This document shows, one piece after another, positions 1 to 10,170 of a stretch of DNA of 64,000 nt. The notes under the pieces are model-generated. The model did not search any database. It worked only from the letters and a program-made list of their open reading frames with translations, and had not been told where the DNA came from. Numbering within the stretch: position 1 is the stretch's first letter; each line of letters opens with the position of its first letter. The translations under genes were made by a program, and so were the position numbers. Source of the stretch: Mucilaginibacter sp. cycad4 (lineage in GTDB: Bacteria > Bacteroidota > Bacteroidia > Sphingobacteriales > Sphingobacteriaceae); NCBI RefSeq assembly GCF_034263275.1, contig NZ_CP139559.1, positions 2,232,001-2,296,000 on the forward strand, in the 5' to 3' direction.

Positions 1-2192
1 GCATAACTATCTATCCCCAAAACAGTTCTGTAAAATTCTATATTCGGACTTGCGCCCCAGGCGTGGCAGTCGGACCGGGTGTAATCGAGGTCTGAAGTTT
101 CCGCCCAGGTGGTCAAACCGTTAGAAATATTCTTACGCCAGATATCCAGCCAATTCATATAATCATTACCCAGCCCCGCTTTCACAAGCGCCTGGTGCAA
201 ATAGTATTTAAAATAGATAGTACACGCAGTTAATGACGAATCTTTTAATATTTTTTTGCTGATTGCCAGCCATTCCGACTTATTTCCGAGACCAGCAAGA
301 ATCGCAAGCGAATTGGTGTGCTGAGAAAACAGATCCTTATCTTCATTATCTGCATAAAGTTGTTTGAAACGGTCCCAATAATGCTCGCGGATGGACTTTT
401 TAAGCTGCTCGGCTTTACCTTTGTATAATGTTGCAAATGACGCCAACCCGAGCTTCGCTTCCATATCTGCAGCAAGTTGATAAGCCAGCAATAGCTGTAG
501 GTCTAAAATCGCAGAGCCGCCGGATTTCCCGATGGGCGGCACCCCCTGCTTCCAGTTTTTACCCTTCGCCCAGTCTACAAAATTCCAATAAGGCACATTT
601 CTTAAAGATCCGTCTGCCTGCTGGTACCTGTTAAAGAAATCGAGCACGGACCTTTCGCCGGGCAGCTTATCCTTGATAAAATCATTATCTGGGCGGTACA
701 TCCAATAATCATGAAGAACCCCTATATACCAAAGTGAAAAGGTTGAAATAACCTGAGGGGTAAAAGAAGGGTGTCTGCTAAAAGTAAGGCCTTCCGCGAT
801 ACGGGAATGGTCCATCTGATTGATCGCATTCCGGGCAAGGCGGTCGTCGCCGCTGTTATAATAGGAGATCAGGGCTTGTATTCGTGTATCCCCAATATAT
901 TGGAGCTGTTCGTAATAAGGGCAATCCATATACGTTTCCAAAGCATCAAGCCTTGCCGTACGCCAGCCGATATCGAGTATCTTCTTCATTTCTTCGTCTT
1001 CCGTTTCCAGGCTGGAATTCAAACGGAACGGGTAAGCGGTAAAAGTGCCGAATATATCATCGATTATGAGCGGACTATCCTGCGTAAACACGCTTAACCG
1101 GATATACCGGAAGGTCCTCCAGTAGCGGGTTTCAAAAGTTTGGCCTTCAGAACCATCCGAAACGATACTGTCCCGTCTTCCTGCGATCACCTTCCCCTGT
1201 ATTTGGTTACGGTTACCCTTTTTGCCCCCGAATGCATTCAACTGATCAAAAGGGGCTTCAGCATAAGTGAGGGAAATACCGGCATCTTTTCCACCGCTAA
1301 ATTTTAAAGTTAAATATGCAGTGGTCAGGAAAGTCTGATCAAGCAATAAAGTTGCATAAGTATGAGGCGGGATCGTAACCGCCTTTTTAACAAGGGGAAA
1401 TGAATCCGGTAAAGGAATACCTTCGGCATTCCTCAGTGCCGGAGTCCGTTGTAAAGTCCGTTCCATCTGCGGAAGGGAAGATCGGACCAACATCCAACCA
1501 GCTGCGTCTGGAGTGCCTTTTGGTTTTCCCCGGTCAATCGATTTTGCAGCAGGCCAGTCGTTATCATCAAAAGCAGGCTCCAACCATCCTTTTGTCATTT
1601 TCTTCATATCAACGATTTCGCCCGGATCAACGATATACCAGGCCGGGTAGCCAATGCCGGGTAGCGGCGAATAGGCAGCGCTCCTCAAACATTTCCACGA
1701 ACGCCCCGAATTGACTACCGATTCAGCCGGGCCCTCTCCCTGTATGATAAAAGCGGTTCTCAGCGAAATTTGGGCCTCGGGCCGGTAGTCCCCATCGTTC
1801 CAAACAATCGCGCATACATCGTTTACTCCCCGGCTTAAATACGGAGCGAGGTCAACGGTTTCATAATTCCAATAGAATAAGTCCCCCCGTGCAGGACCGA
1901 TGGAAACCAGCGTGCCATTTACATATAATTTATACCGGTTATCAGCAGAAACTTTAACCATGAATGCTTCAGGCTTCGTAATGAGTTCAATTTTTTTCCT
2001 GAAATAATAAACACCATATTCTTTCCCCGGATCGGCTGATGAACAGATCCAGGAAGCTTGCCATATTTTCTCAGGAACGGTTTTCCCGTTAAATGCTACA
2101 TTAGTTTTTGAGGACTGAGCCTTCAGGATAGTTAAGGGCTGCGCCCATGACAGGACAACAAAAAAAATACAGGTGAGTTTAAATTTTGGCAT
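1..2192 (-). CDS. GH78-like alpha-L-rhamnosidase, 3' end outside window
   Basis: An uninterrupted reading frame starts at an ATG at 2192 and is still open at base 1, giving about 730 residues. It opens with a signal peptide (residues 1 to about 25, ending near LKAQ). An N-terminal beta-sandwich region follows, then a helical-barrel region with the GH78-type sequence DCPYYEQLQYIGD. Near the left edge is CHAWGASPN, the C-terminal barrel signature of the family. Known family members release terminal alpha-L-rhamnose by inversion; secretion to the periplasm or cell surface is inferred from the leader. The C-terminal beta domain should lie just beyond base 1. It is probably the distal gene of the minus-strand PUL that begins with the sigma factor at 10.7 kb. 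The family call is firm; the exact substrate is not known. Confidence 0.82.
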   Translation of the reverse strand, partial: MPKFKLTCIFFVVLSWAQPLTILKAQSSKTNVAFNGKTVPEKIWQASWICSSADPGKEYGVYYFRKKIELITKPEAFMVKVSADNRYKLYVNGTLVSIGPARGDLFYWNYETVDLAPYLSRGVNDVCAIVWNDGDYRPEAQISLRTAFIIQGEGPAESVVNSGRSWKCLRSAAYSPLPGIGYPAWYIVDPGEIVDMKKMTKGWLEPAFDDNDWPAAKSIDRGKPKGTPDAAGWMLVRSSLPQMERTLQRTPALRNAEGIPLPDSFPLVKKAVTIPPHTYATLLLDQTFLTTAYLTLKFSGGKDAGISLTYAEAPFDQLNAFGGKKGNRNQIQGKVIAGRRDSIVSDGSEGQTFETRYWRTFRYIRLSVFTQDSPLIIDDIFGTFTAYPFRLNSSLETEDEEMKKILDIGWRTARLDALETYMDCPYYEQLQYIGDTRIQALISYYNSGDDRLARNAINQMDHSRIAEGLTFSRHPSFTPQVISTFSLWYIGVLHDYWMYRPDNDFIKDKLPGERSVLDFFNRYQQADGSLRNVPYWNFVDWAKGKNWKQGVPPIGKSGGSAILDLQLLLAYQLAADMEAKLGLASFATLYKGKAEQLKKSIREHYWDRFKQLYADNEDKDLFSQHTNSLAILAGLGNKSEWLAISKKILKDSSLTACTIYFKYYLHQALVKAGLGNDYMNWLDIWRKNISNGLTTWAETSDLDYTRSDCHAWGASPNIEFYRTVLGIDSY

Positions 2193-2301
2193 AACCGGAC
2201 TTATAGCTATAATTTGATAAATTCATTGTGGAAAACGTAGGTCTCACCGAAAGCAGTAAATGAACTAATTGCTGCCAGGCAACAGAAAAAAGGCGATCTG
2301 A

Positions 2302-3555
2302 TTAAAACCCCAATCCCTCGATATAGCCCTTATTTGGAAAATTATTCTTGAACCGGGCATTTTCCAAAAATTCGTTCAGGGCTTTCCGTACCTTTTCCCT
2401 GTCGGGCATGTTCTTCCGCATATTTTCATAAGAACTCCTGTCACTTTTAGCATAAGCGGAAATCAGCGCATAGTCCGCAGGCTGTTTAAAGTTCATGATG
2501 CCGCGCGAATCGTCCATTTTCTTATAAGGCCAGTAAGCCCAGTTCATTTGATTTTCGTCAAGCAGCTTCGTAAATTGCTTAACCCACTCATCTGTATTCT
2601 CACCAGTTTCCCCAATATAAACCGGCACATGGTTTTTGTTTCCAAAATCTATGTATTGCTGGATGGCTTCCTGTTTGATGGTAAAATGGTATTTATGAAA
2701 TTCATAAACGATGTTATTATCGGGCAGGGTCTCGAAAACCCGGAAATCCAGGGCCCAGTTGGAACCGCTCAAAAATATGATGTGCTTTTTATCCAACTTC
2801 CTGATGGCGGATACCATTCTTTTATAGATTAAAAACAATCGATGGTTGTAATCTTTCACCACGTCGTTAAAATAACTGGCGAACGGCTCATTAACAACAT
2901 CATAACCTATTACTACAGGTTCGTTCTTATAATGAGCTGCAATTTTCGTCCAGATACCTGCCATTTGGTCCTGGCTTGATCGGCTAAAAAACAACCAGGG
3001 ATATCCTGAACTATCATCGATATTATAGCCTGTTTGACCCCCGGGTGCGCAATGCATATCCAATAGTACATAAAGCTTTTCCTCCCGGCACCAATTGATC
3101 ACCCGGTCGATGTACTCAAACCCGGCATTTCGCTTTCCCAAATACAGATCGCCGGTAAAAAGCTGGTAATGGAACGGCAGCCTGATGTGATTGCATCCGA
3201 TTTTTCCAAGGAACCTTATATCATCATGAGTTATGTAGTTGTTAAGGTACCTGTCCCAAAAGGCAGCGGTACTGTCAGGGCCGATCAGCTCCAACAGAAG
3301 CTGGTTAATCTGGGCTGGAGCTCCCACCTGGTCTGTTTTGAACATGTAGCCTTCGGGTACCAGCCAATTTCCAAGGTTCGCACCTTTTAACCTGATCGGA
3401 CGATTATCAGGATCCAGGATTTGCGTTCCGCTTGTTCTGCAGAGCTTAACCTGGTTTCCTGCCGGATGAAGCGACCTTTTTTGAGCCCAAAGTTGGGTTG
3501 AAAAAAAAACATAGCAACAAAAGAGACACAAGGCAAAAATGAATCGCTTTTTCAT
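2302..3555 (-). CDS. Secreted GH5 glycoside hydrolase
   Basis: This 417-residue protein has an N-terminal signal peptide (about 1-24) followed by one GH5-type (beta/alpha)8 domain. The motif GANLGNWL (58-65) is typical of the clade near exo-beta-1,3-glucanases and related glucanases. The expected acid/base Glu is E223 in VVNEPF, and the nucleophile is E316 in YIGETGE. It would hydrolyse a beta-linked glucan or mannan outside the cytoplasm by retention, but the sequence does not fix the substrate. It lies downstream of SusD in the same direction, and 109 bp upstream of the GH78-like gene, so it probably belongs to the same PUL transcript. Confidence 0.85.
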   Translation of the reverse strand: MKKRFIFALCLFCCYVFFSTQLWAQKRSLHPAGNQVKLCRTSGTQILDPDNRPIRLKGANLGNWLVPEGYMFKTDQVGAPAQINQLLLELIGPDSTAAFWDRYLNNYITHDDIRFLGKIGCNHIRLPFHYQLFTGDLYLGKRNAGFEYIDRVINWCREEKLYVLLDMHCAPGGQTGYNIDDSSGYPWLFFSRSSQDQMAGIWTKIAAHYKNEPVVIGYDVVNEPFASYFNDVVKDYNHRLFLIYKRMVSAIRKLDKKHIIFLSGSNWALDFRVFETLPDNNIVYEFHKYHFTIKQEAIQQYIDFGNKNHVPVYIGETGENTDEWVKQFTKLLDENQMNWAYWPYKKMDDSRGIMNFKQPADYALISAYAKSDRSSYENMRKNMPDREKVRKALNEFLENARFKNNFPNKGYIEGLGF

Positions 3556-3660
3556 AGAATTTTATGCGTTAGAAATGTTGGGGTTGAGGAAAAAGTGTTC
3601 CGGATCTCATGCCGGAACACCATCAACTAAATCTCGATCAACGATGTGTTTATTGATCTC

Positions 3661-3691
3661 AACAAGCCATTTTTCTCAAGAATGGCTTGTT
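3661..3691. terminator. Hairpin between SusD and GH5 genes
   Basis: An 11-bp perfect inverted repeat (3661-3671 with 3681-3691) has a 9-nt loop. The T-run follows on the plus strand, while both neighbouring genes read on the minus strand. It may therefore act as a transcript-stabilising or attenuating hairpin between SusC/SusD and GH5 rather than as a simple terminator. A second GC-rich imperfect repeat lies at about 3702-3740. Confidence 0.45.
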
Positions 3692-3775
3692 TTTTAATGC
3701 CCCGGCCGCGTTGGCCAACCGGTTAAAAAACCGGCCGGCCTGACTGTGTCGCGGAGCATAGGGTAAATTACTTAC

Positions 3776-5254
3776 TTAATAACCAGGGTTCTGGGTTAAA
3801 TTTTTATTGAGCTGAATGTCTTGAAGTGGGATAGGATATACGAACTGATGTTTATCAGCGTTCAGGTTGTAGTTCAGATTTGCGCCGTGGGAATTGACCT
3901 GACTGTTCATCAGTGTTACCAGGTTTATGGTTCCGTTAGCATCAGCACGCAAGAGGTCATTCCAGCGAACCTGCTCATGCGCAAGTTCGAGCCTTCTCTC
4001 ATTTAGTATGGCCAGCGCCAGTTCGGTTTTGGTCGTTGCGATAGTGCCCGGCAAATTGGCCCTTGTGCGCACCTGATTCATTAGCGTTATGGCAGTACCG
4101 GTGTTGCCCAGCTGGTTATTGGCTTCCGCGGCAAGCAACAGGATATCGGCGTAACGAATCAATAAAAGATTATCAGAGCTGGCAAAGCCTTCGGCATCCG
4201 GCAATTTGACGATGAATGGGATCGGTGCTGCCGCATCCCACGCATTAAGCGGCATATTGAAAGAAGCATTTGCAATCTGCCAGTTGAATGTAGACTTGTA
4301 ACGTATGCCCTGGTCCCCGGCTGCCTTGAATGCCTGGATCAGATCAAAGGACCCGATATCGCGTTTGGGATACTGATCGGCAGCAACCCAGACGAACAGT
4401 TCAGGTCCAAAAAAATTATACGGACTGCCGCCGGAAGGGGCCTGAACTTCAAAAATCGATTCTGGTGTATTTTTGTTTGTCCTACCGAACAATTTGGAAT
4501 AATCACTAACCAGGGAATATTTACCGCCACTGATCACCTTATTGCAATAGGTCAGGCAATTCGTATAATCTCCCATTTGGGCATAGGTTTTTGCGAGCAA
4601 TGCATCTGCAGCACCTGCTGTAGCGCGCCCGGCCTGTCCGTTAAATGGCGTTTCAGGCAATACACCCTCAGCAAATTTCAGATCAGCAATGATCTGTGCG
4701 TAAACTTCAGCGGCAGTGTTTCTTGCCGGGTAGAAGTTCCCGTTATTGGTCACTGACAAAATGATCGGAACACCGCCGAACTCAGTTACCAGGTTGTAGT
4801 ACGCTAGTGCGCGCAGGAAGCGGGCCTCTCCCAGGATCTGCTCTTTCCTGTTTGTTCCTGCCCATGAAGGATCATTGATCGGCGGAATGTTATCGGTAAC
4901 CGCATTGGCAGCAGTAACATGGCCAAAGAGATAAGTCCAAGCGCCCTGTATCGCCGCATTTGATGAAGTATAGGTGAAATTTTCCAGGGGTTGTTCTGCA
5001 GTCACATTATCCCCGTTGACATAGCAGTTATCCGACTTGCCGTCAGTCAGCATAAAATTATCGTATTGATAATAACTAACAGTAGCCAGTTTGTTATATG
5101 CGCCGTTCAAAAGATTCTCAGCGTCCTGGGCCGATTTGATAGATCCTGCTGCTAAACTCGATTCAGGCGCTTTCTCCAAAAAGCTCTTTTTACAGGAAGA
5201 GAAGATTACTCCAAGGATTACCAAATACTTGAATAATGATTTATATTTTTTCAT
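3776..5254 (-). CDS. SusD-like surface glycan-binding lipoprotein
   Basis: The mature start is the ATG at 5254, only 13 bp after the SusC stop. The longer open frame to 5353 overlaps SusC and lacks a leader. From this start the protein has 492 residues with a lipoprotein signal ending IFSSC (Cys21), so it should be anchored in the outer membrane. The N-terminal TPR-like half contains the family's ARFLRALAYYNLV helix. The C-terminal half has the SusD/RagB arrangement, including DILLLAAEANNQLG and LNERRLELAHE, and it ends with YPIPLQDIQLN. It binds the oligosaccharide and caps the partner SusC channel encoded immediately upstream. Confidence 0.93.
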   Translation of the reverse strand: MKKYKSLFKYLVILGVIFSSCKKSFLEKAPESSLAAGSIKSAQDAENLLNGAYNKLATVSYYQYDNFMLTDGKSDNCYVNGDNVTAEQPLENFTYTSSNAAIQGAWTYLFGHVTAANAVTDNIPPINDPSWAGTNRKEQILGEARFLRALAYYNLVTEFGGVPIILSVTNNGNFYPARNTAAEVYAQIIADLKFAEGVLPETPFNGQAGRATAGAADALLAKTYAQMGDYTNCLTYCNKVISGGKYSLVSDYSKLFGRTNKNTPESIFEVQAPSGGSPYNFFGPELFVWVAADQYPKRDIGSFDLIQAFKAAGDQGIRYKSTFNWQIANASFNMPLNAWDAAAPIPFIVKLPDAEGFASSDNLLLIRYADILLLAAEANNQLGNTGTAITLMNQVRTRANLPGTIATTKTELALAILNERRLELAHEQVRWNDLLRADANGTINLVTLMNSQVNSHGANLNYNLNADKHQFVYPIPLQDIQLNKNLTQNPGY

Positions 5255-5267
5255 GATAATGTCTTTA

Positions 5268-8200
5268 TTAAAATTGAACATTGATGCCAGCCGTGAAGAT
5301 TTTCGCTGGCGGATAAGTGCCCCTGTCAACTCCCAGCGAAAGTAAGGAAACACCTGCCCCGGCGTTCACCGCCTGGTTATTTGTTCCCAATCCATATCCG
5401 TTCACCTCGGGATAATAACCTTTGTACTTAGATATGATGAACAGGTTCTGGGCGCTTACATAAAATTTCGCCCCAGCCAAACCAAGGGTTTTCAGGAAAC
5501 CTTTATCAAATTGGTAGCTTAGCGTTACGTTCCTCATGCGAATGAAGGAGCCATCTTCCAGGTAATTAGAAGCGATACGGCTTTGCAATAATGCAGCGGC
5601 CGCGGTATTGGTCGTACCGTTACCAAGCGCCCTCGGAATATCGGTAATATCACCGGGTTTTTCCCAGCGCCTTAATACATCTGTACTCTCGTTGGTATAC
5701 CCGGAAAGTGCTTCCGTTTCCATCCTGGTCGCGTTATAAACTTTATTTCCCTGCACGGCATCCATCAGGACAGACAGACTAAGTGCTTGATAAGTGAAGG
5801 TGTTCGAAAATCCGAAATTGTATTTAGGGATAGCAGAACCCAGGTTTTGCGGGTTGTCGCTATAAACAAAATTACCTGTCTGCGGATCAACACCCTTGGT
5901 CTGGTATCCCCAAAATGTACCCAATGGATAACCATTCTTAATAATCTGGGTGTAAATAGGAGCCTTGCTGCCCCCGATGGTCAAGGGGCCTGTTTGAAAA
6001 GAGATTGTCGGATCTATCCCGGAGATCAGGTTTTTATTGTATGACGCATTAAAATTGGTACTCCAGGAAAAGCTGCTGCCTTTCAGAACATCAGCCTCGA
6101 TGCCAAGTTCAACTCCTTTATTGATATCATTACCCGGCAAATTCAGCGCGGTAAATGAACCGCCTGTTGTCAAAGGTAATTGTTGCGTAAAGATGAGGTC
6201 CCTGACCTTTTTGTGGTAATAATCGACCGTTAATGTTACGCGGCTTTGAAAAAAGCTTGCATCAAAACCAATATTAGTCTGTTGTGCTGATTCCCATTTC
6301 AGGTTTGGGTTTCCAAACTGGCCGCTTGGGTTGATGCCCGGGATTGCCGCACCGCCGCCGTAAGCGTAAGGCGAGCCAGCATTCAACAAGCTATAAGAAG
6401 GGTATAACATGGTAAAAGGCGGCAGGTTACCTGTTTCGCCCCAACCAGCCCGGATCTTCAGGTTCTGAACCCAGGTCACATCCTTCATAAAGTCTTCGCT
6501 GGATACCCGCCAGCCTGCGGATACCGCCGGGAAATTGCCCCATACGACGTTATTTCCAACCCTTGACGAGCCGTCCCGCCGAAAAGTAGCGGTCAGTAGA
6601 TAGCGGTCATTATAAGAATAATTTACTCTTCCGAAATACGAATTCGTAGACCACTGAAAATTGCCGGAACCGATCACAAAATTAGAGCTCGCGCCATTCA
6701 GGGTTTGTACCGCATTGCTGGAAAAACCATTACCAGAAGCATTAGATGTACCGATTTTTTCTTCCAATGCAGATGTTCCTGCTACAACATTAATAGAATG
6801 GCGGCCTAAAATCTTGTTATAAGTCAGCGTATTGTCCCATGCCCAACGTGAAACTTCGGAATAATTGGTCCTGCCGGTACCGGCATTTGACAGCCCGCTC
6901 AAACTGCTATAGGGATCCTGAAAATAATCATATTTTGAGTTTTCCACAATAACGTTCAGTTGGCTGCGGTATTTCAAATCGAATGGTAGTTTCACATCGG
7001 TGTACACGTTACCCAGCAAATTGTTTCCGATTGTCTTGTTTGTATTATTATAAATATCCGATATGGGGTTTTCACCGGAATAGAAATTACTGGTACCGTA
7101 AACTCCAGGATTAGGGCTGCCTGTCGGCATCCTCACCGGTATATATTGTGGTGTTACCAGCGCTGCTATGACAACACCGCCAAAATTAGCCGACGCGTTA
7201 TCGGTAACTGTTCTTTGAGTGGTGCGGTTATAGCTGAAATCACCCCCTATCTTCAACCAGTCGGTTGCATTTTGTTCCGCGCTGAACTTGGCTGAATACC
7301 TTTTGTAGCTTGAACCGACAATGATACCGTCCTGGTTCAAATATCCGCCCCCGAGGTAAAATGTGCCTTTTTCAGAGCCGCCTGAAGTGCTCATATTCAC
7401 CCCTGTCTGCATAGCGTTGTGATAAACCTGGTCCTGCCAGTTATTATTGGTATTTGTAAGATCATAATAAGCCGGAATCTTAAGGTCGGCACCGGTAATT
7501 TCCTTTTGCAAGGACAGGAACTGGGCATTGTTAAGTACAGACAATTTCTTAACAATTTGTTGCATACCCGTATAAAAGTTAATATCCGTCCTCGGTTTTC
7601 CTTTGGTCCCATGTTTGGTGGTGATGATCACCACCCCATTGGTTGAACCTGCTGCACCATAAATACCAGCCGCGGATGCATCCTTGAGGATACTCATAGA
7701 TTCAATAGTATTCGGGTCGATCGCCCTGATATCATTTGCCAGTACGCCGTCAACTACATATAAAGGCTCCCCCCCGTTTGGTGATCCTATACCGCGGATC
7801 TTTACGGACAGGTCACCGCCCGGCGCACCGGAAGGGATTGATACCTGGACACCGGCTGATTTGCCTGTTATAGCCTCAACAGCACTGACAATGGGCCTGC
7901 TGGAAATATCCCTGGTACTTACCGTTGAAATCGCAGACGTGATATCCTTTTTCTTTTGGCTACCGTAACCTACCACGACCACCTCGCTTAAAGCCTGGTT
8001 ACTTTCCTGTAAAACCACATCAAGCGTAGTACGGTTATTAACATGGAGCTCCTGGGTAACAAAACCAATGAAACTAAACACCAGGGTACCGTCTCCATTG
8101 GCTATTTTAATGGAATAAGTGCCATCCGCCGCACTGACTACACCACCTGTGCCGTCTTTGGGTTTGACCGTAACTCCGGCTAAAGGGATTCCCTTCACAT

Positions 8201-8660
8201 CTGTGATCTTACCTTTCACCGTTAAATCCTGAGCCTGCCCTGACTGGATAATGCCTGCCGTTTGCAGTTTCGGCTCGATCAGGATATAACTATTTTCCTG
8301 CCTGAATTCAAGTTCGGTTTGGGCCAGTAGAAGCCTCAGCAATTTTGAAACGGCATAGGTACCGTCCTTGATGGTCAGCTGCTTATAGGATTTGATATCT
8401 TCACGTTTATAGGCAAAGCGAAATGTAGTTTGCTTTTCAATTTGTTTAAAAGAATATTCCAGGCTCTTGTTGGTAATGGACATCTGGACCTCTGTCGTTT
8501 CAATATCCTGGCCTTTGCTGCTTCCGGCCATTAAAATTCCGCAAGAAGTAAAGATTATGGCAAGTGTAATGGTTGTGTACCGCATAATACGCACAATAGA
8601 GATAATCGGCATCCGGCATCCCTTAGGAACGGCCGAATTGGCGAACAATAAAAATTTCAT
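5268..8660 (-). CDS. SusC-like TonB-dependent transporter with STN domain
   Basis: This 1130-residue outer-membrane transporter has a hydrophobic leader at about residues 26-50. Next comes an STN domain (about 60-125, STN meaning secretin/TonB N-terminus) and a carboxypeptidase-like regulatory domain (about 145-225, VKGKITDVKGIPLAGVTV). The plug starts at about 230 and a long beta-barrel ends in the aromatic INVQF. The STN domain is the family hallmark of transporters that signal to an inner-membrane FecR protein. A FecR and an ECF sigma gene lie directly upstream, so imported ligand should induce this locus. With SusD it forms the import complex for the oligosaccharides released by GH5 and GH78. 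The true initiation codon may be an internal ATG; 8660 is the longest option. Confidence 0.93.
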   Translation of the reverse strand: MKFLLFANSAVPKGCRMPIISIVRIMRYTTITLAIIFTSCGILMAGSSKGQDIETTEVQMSITNKSLEYSFKQIEKQTTFRFAYKREDIKSYKQLTIKDGTYAVSKLLRLLLAQTELEFRQENSYILIEPKLQTAGIIQSGQAQDLTVKGKITDVKGIPLAGVTVKPKDGTGGVVSAADGTYSIKIANGDGTLVFSFIGFVTQELHVNNRTTLDVVLQESNQALSEVVVVGYGSQKKKDITSAISTVSTRDISSRPIVSAVEAITGKSAGVQVSIPSGAPGGDLSVKIRGIGSPNGGEPLYVVDGVLANDIRAIDPNTIESMSILKDASAAGIYGAAGSTNGVVIITTKHGTKGKPRTDINFYTGMQQIVKKLSVLNNAQFLSLQKEITGADLKIPAYYDLTNTNNNWQDQVYHNAMQTGVNMSTSGGSEKGTFYLGGGYLNQDGIIVGSSYKRYSAKFSAEQNATDWLKIGGDFSYNRTTQRTVTDNASANFGGVVIAALVTPQYIPVRMPTGSPNPGVYGTSNFYSGENPISDIYNNTNKTIGNNLLGNVYTDVKLPFDLKYRSQLNVIVENSKYDYFQDPYSSLSGLSNAGTGRTNYSEVSRWAWDNTLTYNKILGRHSINVVAGTSALEEKIGTSNASGNGFSSNAVQTLNGASSNFVIGSGNFQWSTNSYFGRVNYSYNDRYLLTATFRRDGSSRVGNNVVWGNFPAVSAGWRVSSEDFMKDVTWVQNLKIRAGWGETGNLPPFTMLYPSYSLLNAGSPYAYGGGAAIPGINPSGQFGNPNLKWESAQQTNIGFDASFFQSRVTLTVDYYHKKVRDLIFTQQLPLTTGGSFTALNLPGNDINKGVELGIEADVLKGSSFSWSTNFNASYNKNLISGIDPTISFQTGPLTIGGSKAPIYTQIIKNGYPLGTFWGYQTKGVDPQTGNFVYSDNPQNLGSAIPKYNFGFSNTFTYQALSLSVLMDAVQGNKVYNATRMETEALSGYTNESTDVLRRWEKPGDITDIPRALGNGTTNTAAAALLQSRIASNYLEDGSFIRMRNVTLSYQFDKGFLKTLGLAGAKFYVSAQNLFIISKYKGYYPEVNGYGLGTNNQAVNAGAGVSLLSLGVDRGTYPPAKIFTAGINVQF

Positions 8661-8918
8661 TAGATTTACTTGGTTTAAATGTTTTCGAAAATTCGTTTAA
8701 ATGCACAGCCGCATTAGCGCACTTGGCGGTACGTTAATGCAATTACTAACCGCTTGTGGCTACCACCACAGCGGTTATTTTCTTTAAGAAGTTTTACGGA
8801 AGGCGTAGAATTTGCATCATAATTTTAAATTTATCTGGTTTATATAAAACGGTGTATTGGCGGACACCGAAGGTTAATTCGTATATATTCTCATTCAGGA
8901 TCAAACCTGCACAGCAGT

Positions 8919-9935
8919 TTATTTATGCTTCCTTCCGCTTAATATGATGGTATTACGCTCTATCCGATATTTGAAGCCGTTCAGATGACTGATCACATCC
9001 ATCACTTTTGTTATTTTCTCTCCTTTGAGGAACGAAACGTTAAAACGGTAGTTTTTAAGTTCGGGGGTCTCAAACCTGAATTCGACATTGTACCAGCGGC
9101 CGATTATTTCAGCAGCTTTCTCCATAGTCACATTATCCAGTATCAATTCCCCGTCCTTCCAGGCAACCAAATCATTTGCGTTCACTTTGCCCAGCGTCAG
9201 TCTTTTAGTTTCGGCATTGTAAACAAGATTGTCGTTTGGCAGCAGCACGCAGATCTTTTGAACGCGGTCAGCTACGCTGACCTTTCCTCGGAGAACGGCC
9301 ACGCTTACTTCGTCCCTGTGATATGACTCAATATCAAAGGCCGTTCCGAGCACCTGGGTATTAATCCCTCTGGCGTGTACAATAAAGGGCTGATCAGGGT
9401 CATGCACCACGTCAAAGAAGGCCTCTCCTTCGAGGAAAATATCCCTCGTTTTACCAGCAAATTTTTCTGGAAACCGGATCTTACTGTCAGCATTCAAAAA
9501 CACGATCGAACCATCAGGCAACCTGAGTTTTACTTTTTGGCCCTTCGGAACAATCTTTTCAAGGTATGCTATCTGTGGAATATCCTGGTTTGCCCGGTAT
9601 ATAAAATATGCAGCAATAACGGACGAACATGCCATTAACAGGCTTGCTGCAATTCGCAGCCAATGCCTCGCCGGTTTCAGCTCCTTTACCGCTGTTTTAT
9701 CGGTCTGAAAACGGGGGTCAGCAAGGATCTGATCAAATACACGGCTCCTGTCAATTTCAATGAAAGATATTCCGGTTTCAAGTTTGTCCCAAATATTATC
9801 CATAGCTTCAAACAACTCGTCGTCGGATGAGGAATCTGCTATATATTTTTTAAGTTCACGATACTCCTTTTCCGAGATCGAATTATCTGCGAACCGGGAA
9901 AGCAACTTAAATAAATATTCCTTATTTATAGACAT
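8919..9935 (-). CDS. FecR-family anti-sigma factor
   Basis: The 338-residue protein has a soluble N-terminal cytoplasmic part (1 to about 85). One transmembrane helix follows (about 88-110, around RIAASLLMACSSVIAAYFIY). The periplasmic FecR domain (about 120-230) contains GEAFFDVVHDPDQPF, and a C-terminal DUF4974/STN-contact domain lies at about 255-330. In known systems it receives the signal from the STN domain of the cognate transporter and releases the ECF sigma factor. Its position between sigma factor and SusC, all on one strand, fits that role. Confidence 0.93.
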   Translation of the reverse strand: MSINKEYLFKLLSRFADNSISEKEYRELKKYIADSSSDDELFEAMDNIWDKLETGISFIEIDRSRVFDQILADPRFQTDKTAVKELKPARHWLRIAASLLMACSSVIAAYFIYRANQDIPQIAYLEKIVPKGQKVKLRLPDGSIVFLNADSKIRFPEKFAGKTRDIFLEGEAFFDVVHDPDQPFIVHARGINTQVLGTAFDIESYHRDEVSVAVLRGKVSVADRVQKICVLLPNDNLVYNAETKRLTLGKVNANDLVAWKDGELILDNVTMEKAAEIIGRWYNVEFRFETPELKNYRFNVSFLKGEKITKVMDVISHLNGFKYRIERNTIILSGRKHK

Positions 9936-10170
9936 TCAAACTGGCTTATTGGTGGTTTATATAAGAGAATACACGCGATGTAAGTCATCGTACTAGTCAT
10001 TTAAAAATAAATTTTCAATACCGCTGCATTACTAAAACTGACCATTCAATAATGACTGCAAGACACCATGCCACGTGGGATGTTTTGTTAAAAAAATAGA
10101 ATTGCGGTTTGCCGGCACTCAAAGAATAATAAGCGGTTAGGAATAAACCGGGATCAAAGCCATGCGAAGC

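Noticed and set aside
245..1714. Short frames on both strands across the first 2 kb
   Set aside because: They are shadows of a single long minus-strand frame (GH78-like) that has no stop within the window.
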